A stretch of 64,000 bases of DNA from Bryoerythrophyllum caledonicum (Eukaryota > Streptophyta > Bryopsida > Pottiales > Pottiaceae). Position numbers and translations under genes: made by a program. Location: positions 14,386,501 through 14,450,500 of the forward strand of contig OZ020517.1 in NCBI GenBank assembly GCA_963971425.1, given 5' to 3'. Positions 45,353 through 58,500 of this stretch are shown here, in pieces. Numbering within the stretch: the stretch's first letter is position 1; each line of letters opens with the position of its first letter. The notes under the pieces are model-generated. The model was given only the letters and a program-made list of their open reading frames with translations, was not told the DNA's origin and searched no databases.

Positions 45353-46049
45353 TGATTAGAATGCAGAAGCTTGTTATTCGAAGGCAGACTCTTGCATTTC
45401 TATGTTCCGGCTGGCAACAACTATCAAGACGACGACGGAATCACGGATCCAGGCGAGGACCCTGCAAGTCTTGAGGCTCGGTATGCTGCACTATCATATT
45501 CCTCGCTGAACCAATCTCAGCGCGGAGAGCAGCCATCGTTAAGTTACTTCGTGACGATGCCTTCCATAGCTTACATCCAATTCTCACCAAGTGTTCAGAG
45601 AATTTCGCTTTTGCCCGCCAGATCTCTAGGACGAAATCAACCCTCCAGAAGCCAGCCGCCGTAAGAAATTCTCTCTCTCCTTGGTCTTGCAAGTAAGCAC
45701 CTCAAAGCATATCATTGAGCTGATGTTGTGCAAGAGGATAATCTTTGTACACATTGAAGTAAAGAGTTAGGCATTCTTTCCTACCGTTCTGCTTTGGTGA
45801 TGTGTCCAATTTGATGAGCCATCCTGTGTGATGTTCCTGTGCGATTGTTTTGCTCAATCATCGCTCGAGACGTGCAGGTGATGGGACGACAACATCACAT
45901 GGACGTCAGTTCGCGGTGCTGAGGGTTTTGAAATGAACTGAAGCCACATTTGAGATTATTGATTGACGACAACGAACAATTAAAACGTGAGTATGTATGG
46001 TACACTTACTGGAAGCTGTTTAGGCGAGTCCAGGTAACTCTGCTCATTC
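45353..46049. other. Convergent 3' flanks
   Basis: This spacer between the hydrolase (+) and glycosyltransferase (-) stop codons shows no supported gene. Confidence 0.35.
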
Positions 46050-47000
46050 CTATGGCTTGGGCTCTTTACTGTTCATAAGCGATGGATACTTTGTCCTGTC
46101 TTGGTACACAAGCCCGTAGTGGTTCTTCGCCTGAGGGGTCCTCAAGTTACTCCCGAGGACCCAGATTCGGTGCACCTGCTCCCCGTACATCCTCAGCAGC
46201 TGATCAAAGTACATGTTTGTGGCGTTGGCGACGCTGGGCGACTTCATCTTGTCCATGTAAGCCAGGAGCTCCGGTGTCTTCCACTTGGTTAACCCAAACG
46301 CATGTGTGCAGGCCCCAGCGCACCGCAGCGCCTCCACAGGCGAGGCCAAGACGACCTTCGTCTTCGACTCGCACCGGTTCGGCCCACAGATTCCAAGGTA
46401 CAGAACCCCATCCGCTTTTGCAACTTCAAGCCCTTCCCTCAGGACCCGCTGTGCCAAGGCCTCTGTCAAGGAAGGGTGGAGCGCAATGTCATCCTCGAAG
46501 AAGAAGCGCCAGGAAGCAGGCGCAGCTTGTGAGTCCTCAACAAACTCCTGGAACAGGTGCGCGAACGCCATCCTGTTGGAGAGCACCTTCTTGTACCTGT
46601 CAGCGAGGTACTTCCGGTTGCCACCGTGAAACTCTTCCATGGCCTTACGTATCATATCTGACTTGTACGACAGCGGCACGTATTGGTGTGAGACCAGCCC
46701 CAGTTTGTGGAGCACCGTCTTCGAAGAGTTGTACCTGTGCTCTTTGTTGCTGACAATGTATCCATGTAGTAGCTTGGTGTCGTCGACGTTTTCCGATGTC
46801 ACTTGCCCTGATGGTCTGTGAATGTGCCCCAAGTTGGCGTTCAGCTTGGCCACGTTGGAGTGCACCACAGAGCGCGTTATGGAGACCGTGGACGCAATGA
46901 TGCCAAAGCAGACGATCAGCTGCACAAGCGCGGTCACTTTCACTGGAACGTTGAAGTTCATCGCTGCGGACCGTGGAGAGGTCTCGGATGCCGCGGCCAT
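46050..47000 (-). CDS. Type II membrane glycosyltransferase, GT25-like
   Basis: A frame of 316 codons with ATG at 47000. A short cytoplasmic tail is followed by a hydrophobic segment at about residues 18-42 (VTALVQLIVCFGIIASTVSI), then a stem: the layout of Golgi glycosyltransferases. HGYIVSNKEHRYNSS resembles the opening strand of GT25. LSNRMAFAHLFQEF and WRFFFEDDIALHPSL hold the EDD metal-binding motif of that family. YLGICGPNRC and a THAFGLTK block follow. Two possible N-glycosylation sites (NSS, NAT) are seen. Donor and acceptor are unknown. GT25 is a pattern-based assignment; another EDD-type family is possible. It looks intact and intronless. Confidence 0.65.
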   Translation of the reverse strand: MAAASETSPRSAAMNFNVPVKVTALVQLIVCFGIIASTVSITRSVVHSNVAKLNANLGHIHRPSGQVTSENVDDTKLLHGYIVSNKEHRYNSSKTVLHKLGLVSHQYVPLSYKSDMIRKAMEEFHGGNRKYLADRYKKVLSNRMAFAHLFQEFVEDSQAAPASWRFFFEDDIALHPSLTEALAQRVLREGLEVAKADGVLYLGICGPNRCESKTKVVLASPVEALRCAGACTHAFGLTKWKTPELLAYMDKMKSPSVANATNMYFDQLLRMYGEQVHRIWVLGSNLRTPQAKNHYGLVYQDRTKYPSLMNSKEPKP

Positions 47001-49534
47001 GATTCACATTGCAATCTGACGGATCCTCTGGCACACAACCAACCACAAAAGAAGGTCAGTTGCGTCTCGCAGATTACTACTACTGAAGTTCAGGGCAAGC
47101 CTATCAAATTCCAATCACTATGAATATTTGCGAAGTCACCCAAAGTTTCAATTAAAAAGAGAAGGCATCTTACTAAAACTTTGGGAGACTTTACAAATAA
47201 CTCCAACACCCCCAAAATCCATTAATTGTATGAAAAGAAGACATGATGAAACCTGCAATCAGCTCCACAACTGCACCGGTGCTCGTGCTATATGACCAGT
47301 AAGCTTAAAAAACACTACCCACCTTAGAGGGCCATATCTAGAGTCTTTTGGATTGCCCCCACTTTTCTAATCCCCGGCCTCTTCCTGGCACCGTAAGATT
47401 GACAAAGGTGTGTACTGGCCTCCGACCGAAGCTACATCGTAAGATGAACACCAGAAGATGATGTGGTATATACAGGTCAAAACCAAGCGCTAATTTAGAT
47501 CTCTCTCTTTCTTACACAGTACAATTCAGTTCCTGTGTCTAGGATTCTTTATCGACCTACAGGTGGCTGAGGAACAATTGTCAAACACGGACAGTATTCC
47601 CTTGAGCGCTGAATTACACTCAAGGATTAGATTCAAGAAGGTATGTCTCAACCGCTAAATCTGCTCTAAAAGTCAGTAGAAGAAAACAGGGTCGTCAGAG
47701 TGCGAAATCAAACACTAGAAACACTGGATGGATCTGTGAAACGCAACAAGACTTCTCAACTAACTCTTGATCACAACTCTCGTAGACAGGTTCGAAGCAA
47801 CTTGAGAGATCCACAACAGAAATTTTCATCTCCAAGGCAGTGAGTGAAGCAAACCTGGAACCAAAATCCTTGAACCCCTCTGAAATAACAACCCCACGGT
47901 TCGAGACAACCACTCCTACTGTTGATGAGTTCCTCCTCCTCGCTTCTCTCCTTGAAGTTGAGAGGGCTTGGGAGGAGACGTGGCCGGAAGAAGTTCTCTG
48001 TAGAGCAGTGACTATGAAATTCTCTTCGGAAAAAGGACACAAGGAGCAAAGTGACGTGGATGCTATACGCTTTTGCAAAGGAACTTGGGGGGACCTACTA
48101 CTACTACTACTTCCAACAGCAGGTGTGATTTCATCCGCTTCCTTTTGCAAAGAACTTGATGATGAATTCTGGGTCAATTATGGGGGCCGCGTGGTGAATA
48201 AAGTATGCAATTCTTTTTGCCCTATTTCCAACGGTATGTGTAAGCCTGACAATAAACTGTAAGACCAGCTGTTCTTTTGGTGTCAAGTTACTTGATGGGT
48301 TAAGAGGATAAAAAGTATGTTCTACATGGGACATTTCCAGGGATAAATAATCAGGCAACCAGTATTGTAGTACATTTTTATTGTATGGGCTGTTGGGAGT
48401 AGGGCACAACTTAGTTGTGAGATTGTAGCTGTGGTTTGACTGGGATGAGCGTCAAAGTGGTCTGGCGTGTTGTTGTTGGGTAAGATGTACTATTTCATGG
48501 GGGAAGTCCTGGTTTTGGGCATGTCATGGAAAGCTGTGAAACAGGATTGTGAGTTGGCAGGGCACATGCTTGAAGCTGAACACAGCTATGGAGGCAATGA
48601 TTGACTTGGTAGGTCCCTTGTGTGTAGTACTTGAGGCAAAATATTAAACCTACAGGAAGGCATTATGGGAAAAACATTACCGAAATTGTTATGTTGCACT
48701 GTTATATTTCAGTCAAAGTATGCTGACCCTGTCCACAGTAGGAAAGAAAATAACTATATGCATTTATAAGTTGTTTTGAGTGTTATCTTGTAGTACTATA
48801 CTTCAAGATCCTATGGTTGAAAATAGTAAAACGTTGTCTAAATTAGCCTTATCTTAACTTATCTTAAAGAGGCAGTTTTGGAGTAGTTTTGGTGAAACAT
48901 AGTCACATTCCTTTAGAGGTTAATGATTTCGAACAAAAAGAGGTCAAAACCCAGTCTCTTTCCCTCACTAAACAAACACACCTTTTCAAGCAAATGCTTT
49001 CTTCACTCTTTCAAAAGTGATTAAAGAGATGTTTATGCCAAAAAACATCACTTCTAAACTAGGGTATCCAGTAAGCTAAGAACATGATGAGCCTGGCTGT
49101 AATCAGAGTGGTGTGAGCGACTAACCTGAAGATGACTTGATAGTGGAGAAAGTCCGGTGACGTTTCTTCATGACCACAGCTCGCTTTGGTCAAGAGCTTT
49201 CAAACCGGTTACCTGTATCAAAACTCACGTAGTTAACGAGAGAATCAATGCGTCATCAGGCCGTTTAATGATACAGGGAAAGCCATGTCGGAGTGGTGAC
49301 ACGAATCCAGTTCACGAGTACAATGTCATTGGGATTGTCCCAAGGCCTGTTATTTCACAAATGTGCTCCTGCCAATCAGAGCTCTTCATAAGGCTATCTA
49401 TCTCTACAGTTCTTCGACTTTTCTGAACGGGTTCTTTGCTTCACATACGGGCTCTAATGTCAAAATTTGCAACCATTGCTGATTACGGCTCCAAGTTTCT
49501 GGAAGAGTGAGGCAGTAAGCTTCGACGTAATAAG
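47001..49534. other. Intergenic; no supported gene
   Basis: About 2.5 kb between the glycosyltransferase and callose synthase genes. Overlapping frames at 47840-48262 (+, 140 codons) and 47695-48177 (-, 160 codons) share the same DNA, have no family match and may both be chance. The remainder is AT-rich. Confidence 0.35.
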
Positions 49535-52500
49535 TTAGTCAACATTCCGAGTCTTCTTTCCAGCCAGCAACCTGCTGATGTGGAGACCTCTGCTGAAGGC
49601 CTCGTTGTAAAGGATCCTCGTTTGCATGGCCTGGAATCCTGGTAACCATGAGAGGATAGCGACTGGGGCCATGACAATCAACCCCATGCCAAGGTCATAT
49701 AAACGAGCGACGGCCACAATGGTGCCCCAGATTGGAGAGCTCTCCATGTACGGTCTCCTCAGAACGAGGCAGATCTGAATGATTCCCCAGCCTGTCGGTA
49801 AGAATGCCAGGAAGCTTGCGATGATGTCCACAAACTGGAAGTTGGTCACAACGAGCAGCACCACCACTGTAGCTGCGATGATGGAGATCATAAGAGCTTG
49901 AATAGCGCGGTAGAGGAGATGGTTGTTCGCGGCATACCGCTCGTTGGCATTGGAAAGTATGAGGTGGAGGAGGGCTGCAAAAAGCATGTAGCTCCACGAC
50001 GCAAGATATACGAAGATACTTGTGTTGTTCCCGACGATACCGAGATGGTACACAACCCCATACTGGAAAATAAAGAACCGCAGATCCAGTACAATCTCCA
50101 GAAGCTTCCCCCAAAGTCCAGTCGTTCTTAGATGAGCCTGCTCCTCTTCCCACCATACCTCCCAACTTTGCTCAACCTTGACGAACAATTCGCCCTTGAA
50201 CCACAGCCATTGCATGAAGTCCGAAAAATCTTCAACCGTCTTCAGCCAATCGAATCCCGAAGGATTGAAAATAAAAGGCCCCATGATCCATGTCATAGCT
50301 AAAAACCAGCTGGAAACATTCACCAGTATGTATGTGGCTGATGAGCTCCTTACACCGTATGCCACGTAGACAAGAAGCAGCAGTAGAAGTTCGATTCCTT
50401 TGACGAAATGGCTTCTTGAATATAGCCGGTAGTTCTCTGCGAATTTTTCATGCTTAACCACAAAGCCCCTTCCGGTTGCTCTATACTGCATACAACAAAG
50501 AGAGTAACTGGACTGTTAGTAATCTACACGGCCGCAGGATAAATACTAGACAGCGATGATAATGGTACTTCCACTCCCTCTCATTGCCAAACACTCGAAA
50601 CGATAAGAAGTCAATGGTATTTCTCGATCAAAATTTATATCCAGGCGTTTGATCAGTGGACCTACTTGGCATCAAGTTCACTGGTACAGGTAGCAAGTGA
50701 AATAACTTTTCTAGATCTATCCCATGCCAATCTCATTCTGAGAAGTAAGAAATGTCAAACATACCTTAGCACCACCATGAAGAAGTGTCCGCCCAAAGTA
50801 GTGACAACGCGTCCCCATGGAGAAGGTAAAAAAGATGGAAGCGAGCTGGAGCTGCATGGTTATCATATTCCATAAAGCAGTAGTAAACCCGTGCTCTAAC
50901 GCATCTTCCACAAGCATGGGAAGAGCAGTCAGCAATCCCAGTTGCACAACAAGCTGCTGATTTAAAGTCGCAGTGAGTGCAGAATTTTCAAGGGTAGGGG
51001 ATCCAGTGGTTAATGAACTTTCAATGCCGCTCAAGGCCAAGTAGGCACGGCCCCAGAGAAAACAGTAAACTGTAAGTACAATCATCATGTTGCTCACAAA
51101 GAAGCCAACCGTGCTATAGTAGAAGGAGAGCATGCGACAGAAATCCAAGTGGTGACCCAGGCGATATACATCTCGGCTAAGCATCTGTTCACCATTTCCG
51201 CTGGCCACTTTCGCCTCAAACATCGCAATTTGGTTGAGCCCAACATCCCTTCCTTTCCCAGCCTGCATCATATTCCGTGGGCGTCAATTTGATTGAATTA
51301 CAAAATAGACCCACTCTAACCATATATAGTTTAGTTGGTTTGGTATGGCTCATGAGCCTTTCCAAAAATATATACTTCAGGTGTGTGACATGCAGAAGAT
51401 GCTACGGCACACAGGTACCCCCATTGCACAGTCCTAGAACTGCATACATGAGTATCGCAAGTGAGAACCTGTAATTCTGTTCAACAGAGTACTCATTCAG
51501 AAGTTAGAGGTCATTACCTGAATGTACTCATGGTGAGTCACATTACCACCCCTTAATGTACAATTAAATCCTGCAAAGATATCCTCGCTGATATTGATAG
51601 TCCGGGATGCTTTGCTGATACCACCACGAGTTAGAAACCACAAGCGATCAAATACATCAGGATGTCCATAGTGCATCCGAACCTTCAGAGGATTGGCCAG
51701 AACACGTTGGCTAAGGGTGACAAACACCGTCTCTTGAGCGGACATAAACCAGGCCAGTGATGAAACGGAACCAGTAAAGACATGTTCTCGCACACCCAAG
51801 ATTGTGGGTTTTCGGGTACCGTGGTAGACCGTGAATTCTTGAAGCAGGTTCCTCATCTTAAAGGCTTCTTCAAAATACATCTCCTGCCCAGCCAATCCAT
51901 ACGTTAGTATTAATACGCTATATTAAAGGTGGTGAACGACATAATTCAATGTATGACTAAGACTGTATACCCTAACAAGCAAACCAAAATAAGAACTAGC
52001 AATAATAATAGTCAACAGTGGATGAAGACTTCCACACTACAGGACCAATGACCCATCAAAAATTGTCAAACCTACTAGATGGCTGTACAAAGAAACTCTA
52101 TACTGAATGCATAGTTGACCTCTGCGGATAATAAGGTCGATTATCCTCACCTGGTTCATGTCTATAGTTTGCACTGCGTCACCTCTTGTGAATATAAGGG
52201 CATGATTCTGGTTTTCTGGTTTCCCTTCACCTAGCTTCAGAGGACCAGGCAATTGAATACGGTAAATCTCTACTTCCCTCTCTAACTCTTGGTCATACTT
52301 AACAAGAACAGAATAATATTCTTTAACCTCCCTGTCATTCATTTTAACAGTCACTTCATCCGCATAGGCAATCCGCAGTCCTGGATAGGTCTTCATCATG
52401 CGCAAAATATCTGCTGCTCGAGTATCGTTGGCCGCCTTCTGAGCTCCATAAATTTGGCACGTCACGACGTAGGTGAACTTCATTTGAGCATTAGCAAGAT

Positions 52501-55500
52501 CCTGCTCTTTCTTGTGTTGCCGATTGAATTCAGCAACCTCATGCTCAGAACCAATAGAGCCCATGGAGCCCATAGAACCCATGGACCGAAAGGAACCTCT
52601 GCTGTTTGTGCTGGAGCCTCGTTCTAGAATGTCCTTGATACCAAGTAAATCCATTTCAGTTGCTGAGTCCAAAAAGGTCTGCACCTCTAGTGCCCTGCCA
52701 ACAGAAACAGATGACTGTAAGCACATAAGCGTGAATCAATTAAGGACGAGAATTTCTTATCGGACTAAGCAGGGATAAACGACGCACATACAAACCTGAT
52801 CAGCGCGAAACAACGCAACGCAAGGAGCATCTTAATGAGAAATTCAAAATTTAGAAACTGCAGAATAACTAGAAGGAAGTAAGACTTCAGACATTCGACC
52901 ATGAAAACACACCTTTGATAATACATCATTCCTCGTACAGTGCGTGCAAGCGTCTGTCCTCTATAAGAAGCCCAAAGTCGAAGTTCAATAGCATCATCCT
53001 TCTCCCATAATTGTGCCTCACTGAGATCCCCCTCTCTCCTCATCCGCTCCAGGAAGTTGAGCCAGTCCTCTGAAGATGCCAAGTTGAATTTATGAGAACA
53101 GTCTTACTAACAAATTCAAAAGCCAATTTCAACACGCATTAGGAAGTAGTCGTAGATACAATTGCTACATCGACCACTGCTTTAAAATCTAATATCGGGA
53201 ACCACACAAGCCTCTATATGCAAAATTGGCACGTCTAAGTCATCAAGTAAGCTTGATATAGGCTGCTGGGAATACAAAGATGAACTCCAATTCATGTGAT
53301 TTCCTCACAGTACCTGGGAAAATCCGTTGAAGGTAGAACAGAACGGACACACCATCCTCGTTTTCCTCTTTCAATTGCTGCTTACTATAAATGACTTCCT
53401 CGTTGTAGTATGGTGTCAAAACACTGAAAGCCACCATCCTTTCCACCTGATGTGCCATTAAAAATAGACAATATCCATCAGAGATTCCGGTTTTCTTACA
53501 CTTAATAGCTCCAAAATATCATTACGATTACAGACTCTTGCGTCATATCCGTGAAAACAAGGTATCCAAAATATTCAGGCAGAAAATTTGATTTGATTTG
53601 AATTGCTTTGATGATATAGAGTCAGTTGAATTTCACAGGTAAACACTACTCATAAACAGTCTTGGATTAGATCAAAACCTGTGGTGCTCGTGGCATGGTC
53701 ATGAACAAAGAGTTGCTGAAGAAGGAGATTCGCCGTTTGGCCTCTAGTCCCTTGGGAACATTCAGCAGCGGGTCCTTTGTGCTTAGAATTGTATGAAGCC
53801 TTTTCAAGCTCTTAAGAAAACCCTCGTCATTAAGTGTGGAGAGGTCAACAGCCTCCATGAACAGCTCAGTCTCTTTAGTATCCTTATGATAATTAGTGCG
53901 CGCCTTAATAGCCTCCAAAACACTGCTATCCCCAGGAAAGTCATAAACCAGATACTCGTACAAGCTTTGTAGGTCTTTCACGATCTGAATAGCACAAAAC
54001 CAGTTGTTTCACTTAGATTCTCCTCCGAAAACTCATAGTATGAAAGAAGATTGATAACAAATCCACCCTTAAATTGATACAGAACTGCACACCGGGGCCA
54101 CAACAATCCTTCAGACTGACTTTTAATAAAACAATGACAGTGCAATACTGGGCTTCTGAGGGTCCACTCAGACCCAATCCCAGATCTTGACCTCAGTTAG
54201 CAAACATCAATCACTTCACAAAGCAAGGAGAATCATGGTTCCCACTTACAGCTTGTAAGAACCAGAGCCGGGAAAATATCCAAGCAACACAGAACTTTCT
54301 GAAACAAAAAAAAGCATCTTACCCTCTGTAGTTTCTGGTTGGGCCGAGGGGAAAGAAGGCTACCAATGAAATCCACAACTCGAGAATGAACTTCCATCAA
54401 CTCTCGAAGCAGAAAGGTTGAGGTGAAACGCTTTCCAAAAATAGCGGCATCTATCTCCTCAAAAATGATTATGAAAATCTGGTACTCTTCAGATTCTTCC
54501 TTGAGAATTTTTCTGAGCACATGCTTCATACTGTCGTAACACTCGATCACTGCACACTTCCTATACTCACTTTTGCATACTATGTTCCATACGGATTTAT
54601 CATCTCCCCGATGGTAGCGAACACTGTATAAAACAAGTAGAATCTGCAGGGGCCACGAGGGAGTCACGTTGAGGACTGTGAACCATGAATAAAACTACTG
54701 AACCCCCAGTCTGTTTTAATCACAAAAACTTACACTAAAACACTATTATAATATTATAAACTGCAACTATTTTCACAGCTCTCGCTCTAGAAGGACAACA
54801 AGTACAAAGAAGGGTGCACATACTTGGTTTGCCAACAAGGTTGAAGGCCACTGAAAAACGCGTAGCCTCCATAGTCCCTTAGGAACCTCCATAAGCTCTA
54901 GCTCTCTGCACTCACATCAATCAATAAGATCAAATGCAGAGAACATTACAAAATATGGATCCAGGGATATTATAATAATTTTAAATACGATTGCTGGGCC
55001 TGAGTTAGAAACCTGTCGCTTATGAGGTCCTCTTCGCGAAAGGTTTGGATAATCGTATTCCAAACATGTGCAAAACGCCCACCTTCAATTTGAGCCCATT
55101 CTATCTGCCAAGAGCATCACAATAATCCCAACCTGAATGAGTAGAATATAAATTTCTAACCCAAGAAATGTTGGCACTAATCAAAATTATAAAACATAAA
55201 CGCTGATCTCGTCACAACTGAGGCAGTTCATTGTAAAAGGCACAGAGCAACAATACACATTCCCCACGGTCCACGAGTAGAAGAATCTTCGCCTATTCCA
55301 AAATTAAAACTCAGAAGTTTACGGCAGAACAGAATTATTATTCAAAATAAGAAGTTTAGAGAGCAGTCCAAGCGGAAAGGGTAGAACCTTCTCATATGCA
55401 GATATCCACCCATATCTCAAGCTAAGTCGCCTGAGGAGATCCTTGGCACCTTGCCATTCTCTAATGCAAGATAAGAGGTCAAACATTAGAAAGGCGCGTA

Positions 55501-58500
55501 ATGGAAGATATAGTAATCTAATCTAAATTTACAAAGGCTCAATAGTATTCCGAGTTAGATATCCGATACATATCAAACTGCTCAAAGATCATGGACAGCA
55601 CACTGAAGGACGAAAACATCTATATTATCACAGCATATAGCTTTCGGCGTATTCTCAGCTGTTGCAGTTCCATCATTTGATGTCAGATCTGTGAACGATA
55701 AACATTTTGCCATTCGAATATCTTAATCTACTCGGCATTTGAAGTACCTAAGTCTGTCAATTACAACCAGGGAGTCTAACCATTGGAAGACAAATTCAAG
55801 GGAAGGCTGGACACTCCATTCAAGGGGAGCTTCAGAAACCACTTCCGCAAAAAGTAAACCACTTTGCACATCGAAATCAACATAGAAAGGAAGAGTTATG
55901 CAAATTAGGGCAGTGGTCATACGTCCTTACGACAGAGTCGTCCATTGGCATTAAACTGAACTGAAAGGCGCTTGGAAAGATCTGATATCTTAATTGAAGC
56001 TGCTCCACATTCCGAATCTGAAACAGAGATAACCAAGCCGGTCAAAATAAGTTATACTCATAGCCACCTTTTTAATCAAAAAATATGATGACATTTTCTT
56101 CCCTCAGTACTTTGCCCAATTTGGTCCGAAAGAGCAGATTATCGCTATCAGTGATGGAAATCGCTACGTAGCCACGACAACACAGTAACATATCTCAGAT
56201 TCAAACACCTCATATTCACAGGAAAGAATAAGTGATACATCAGATCAGTGATTGGAAGACAAACCTCTCCAAGATGCTGAAGAAGGCCGACAAAAGCTCC
56301 GATAACAGAAGACCAGATCGAGAACCAGATTTGCGTATCCATAAAATATATCTAGTCAAAAGAACCCACTCATGCTGTTAGTGTGAACTGATCAGTTGTT
56401 TCAATGCGGTCCTCAAACTAGCTTTGTCATGACTACGGCTTTCGTACACCTGGAAGGAACGCATGGACAGACATCAACTCACCATAAGAACAGGAGCCCA
56501 CAGTGCGACTACAGCAGCTCGATTGCCTATCGAATAAGTAAGCCATGTGAGAAGCAGTAGATGCAGAGAATCAAATACAATAAACGTAGGAGCGCAAATT
56601 AAGACTGAAGTGCGACTCACAAAGACAGGGCGAATCATTACAATGGGAAGGAAAAACGCTTGAACAGCAAAACATCAGAAAACAAATGTCGATTGCAATA
56701 TTCGAATAGAGTCAAAAAAATACCCTCCGGAAAGAACTCATGCCATTCGTAAGTTACATTTCTGGTCGAAAGAACCTCCTTTGTTGGTGCAATCAAAGGC
56801 CTGATCTGTTTATGTAAATACATCATTGGGGACAAATTCTACGTAAATATCTAGTTATATAAACTTCAGAAATGGGAACGCTGAAATGCACCAGGGGTTC
56901 GCAAAACGCAGGACTACAAATTGAGCATCAGCAAAATCTTAATAATATATAAACGATGTCCTACTTTTCAGACCCACAGTACCTGGAGCCAATAGCTGAA
57001 GGCAAATTTAGATGTCAGAACACATGTCCAAAATAGAGTGTACCTGCAGATACAAAATGATCGCTGTTTGATCAGGAATGCAATTGTACACTGTACGAAC
57101 AATGTATAATCAGGATTTAGAATACAAAGTAAGAGTAGAAAGACTAAAATGATATGAATTTTGAATATGCAGATACAACACAAGCAGTACTACATACTTG
57201 AATTTAAATCAGCTAGTTAAATTCAGTAGGTACGTACTTCACGTTGTCCACAACACCTTCACGAAGGCCCCGGCCAACGTAACCACGGGTCTGCAATAAA
57301 CGAAGATCTTACAACATTAAGTATGCCGATCTCCACAAAATTGTCGACGCAGGATAATATGTCAGCACAGGGTGGTGATTCTTACCACTAAGGATAAAGT
57401 ATGACGCATTTTACCTGTTACCATTCATTTGAAGCTAGATCCAAGAATTCGTCATGTTTGCTGATATTATCGTTGCATCATTGTGAAGTACTCTAATTTA
57501 ATAATGGACGAATGGCTAACATTGGTACAAGATACATGAAAATTTTGACTTGTATCGAGCTTGGAACAGATTGAAATCTGCACAATCATACCGACGAATA
57601 CGAAATTGAAGGGACGACATTAGACTTGGATCCACATGATTTAATGGAAAGTTCGAATAATTTACCTGAAACCACCAAGTCAAGAGATGAAAGACCTTCC
57701 AACTTGAAGTTTCAACATAGTTACGTAACCAAGGCACAATGAAAAGTACAATGGCCAGGGCTTCTGGGACAAGAAAGGCGGCAACAATATACAAGAACTC
57801 ATACATCTTTCCGTATGCAATGTCGGTCCAGTACTGGTCAATATTTCGCTGCCACCACATCTTTCTGCTTGAACAGAACACACAAGCATTGCCGTAAACG
57901 TATACATTAAACGCTCCTAAAAGTTGAAATTAATAACCGATTACTTATTATGGAAGTCCCCGATGTAACCAGGAAACACTAAGCACAATCACTTCTCAGT
58001 AAAAGTTGCTAAAGACCCCAGACCAAAAGGTTATCTTAAACAGATCATGACTGACTCGATACTAACCAAACACCTCAGATGTACCTATATTTTACATACC
58101 AATTTGCACCAGATAAAGCTAAGGCGTAGTAGTTCCAAGATGAAATGAAGGGATTAGCTGCGAAAGAGAACCTGTAATAGATGATGAACAAGACAGCCCA
58201 TGTTGCAGCTACCAGAAGCTTAAGAACCATGCGTACTCCAGTGAGTATCGTATCCATTGTTACAAGGCTATACTGACTTCCCACATCGAGTAATCCTGCA
58301 AAATAAGGGGAACCAGCAAACATTTTTGACAACAAGGATATCTGCACCAGGAACAATAGTGACAATTCACAACGATCACTACTTTGATTTCTGCATGATT
58401 CACAAGAACCAGCACAGTGGCATAGAAGGTGATGTTGGATACTAAAAGATATCTCCTGACGTCTCTGCATAGAATGCTAATCCAAAAGATGGTCCATGTA

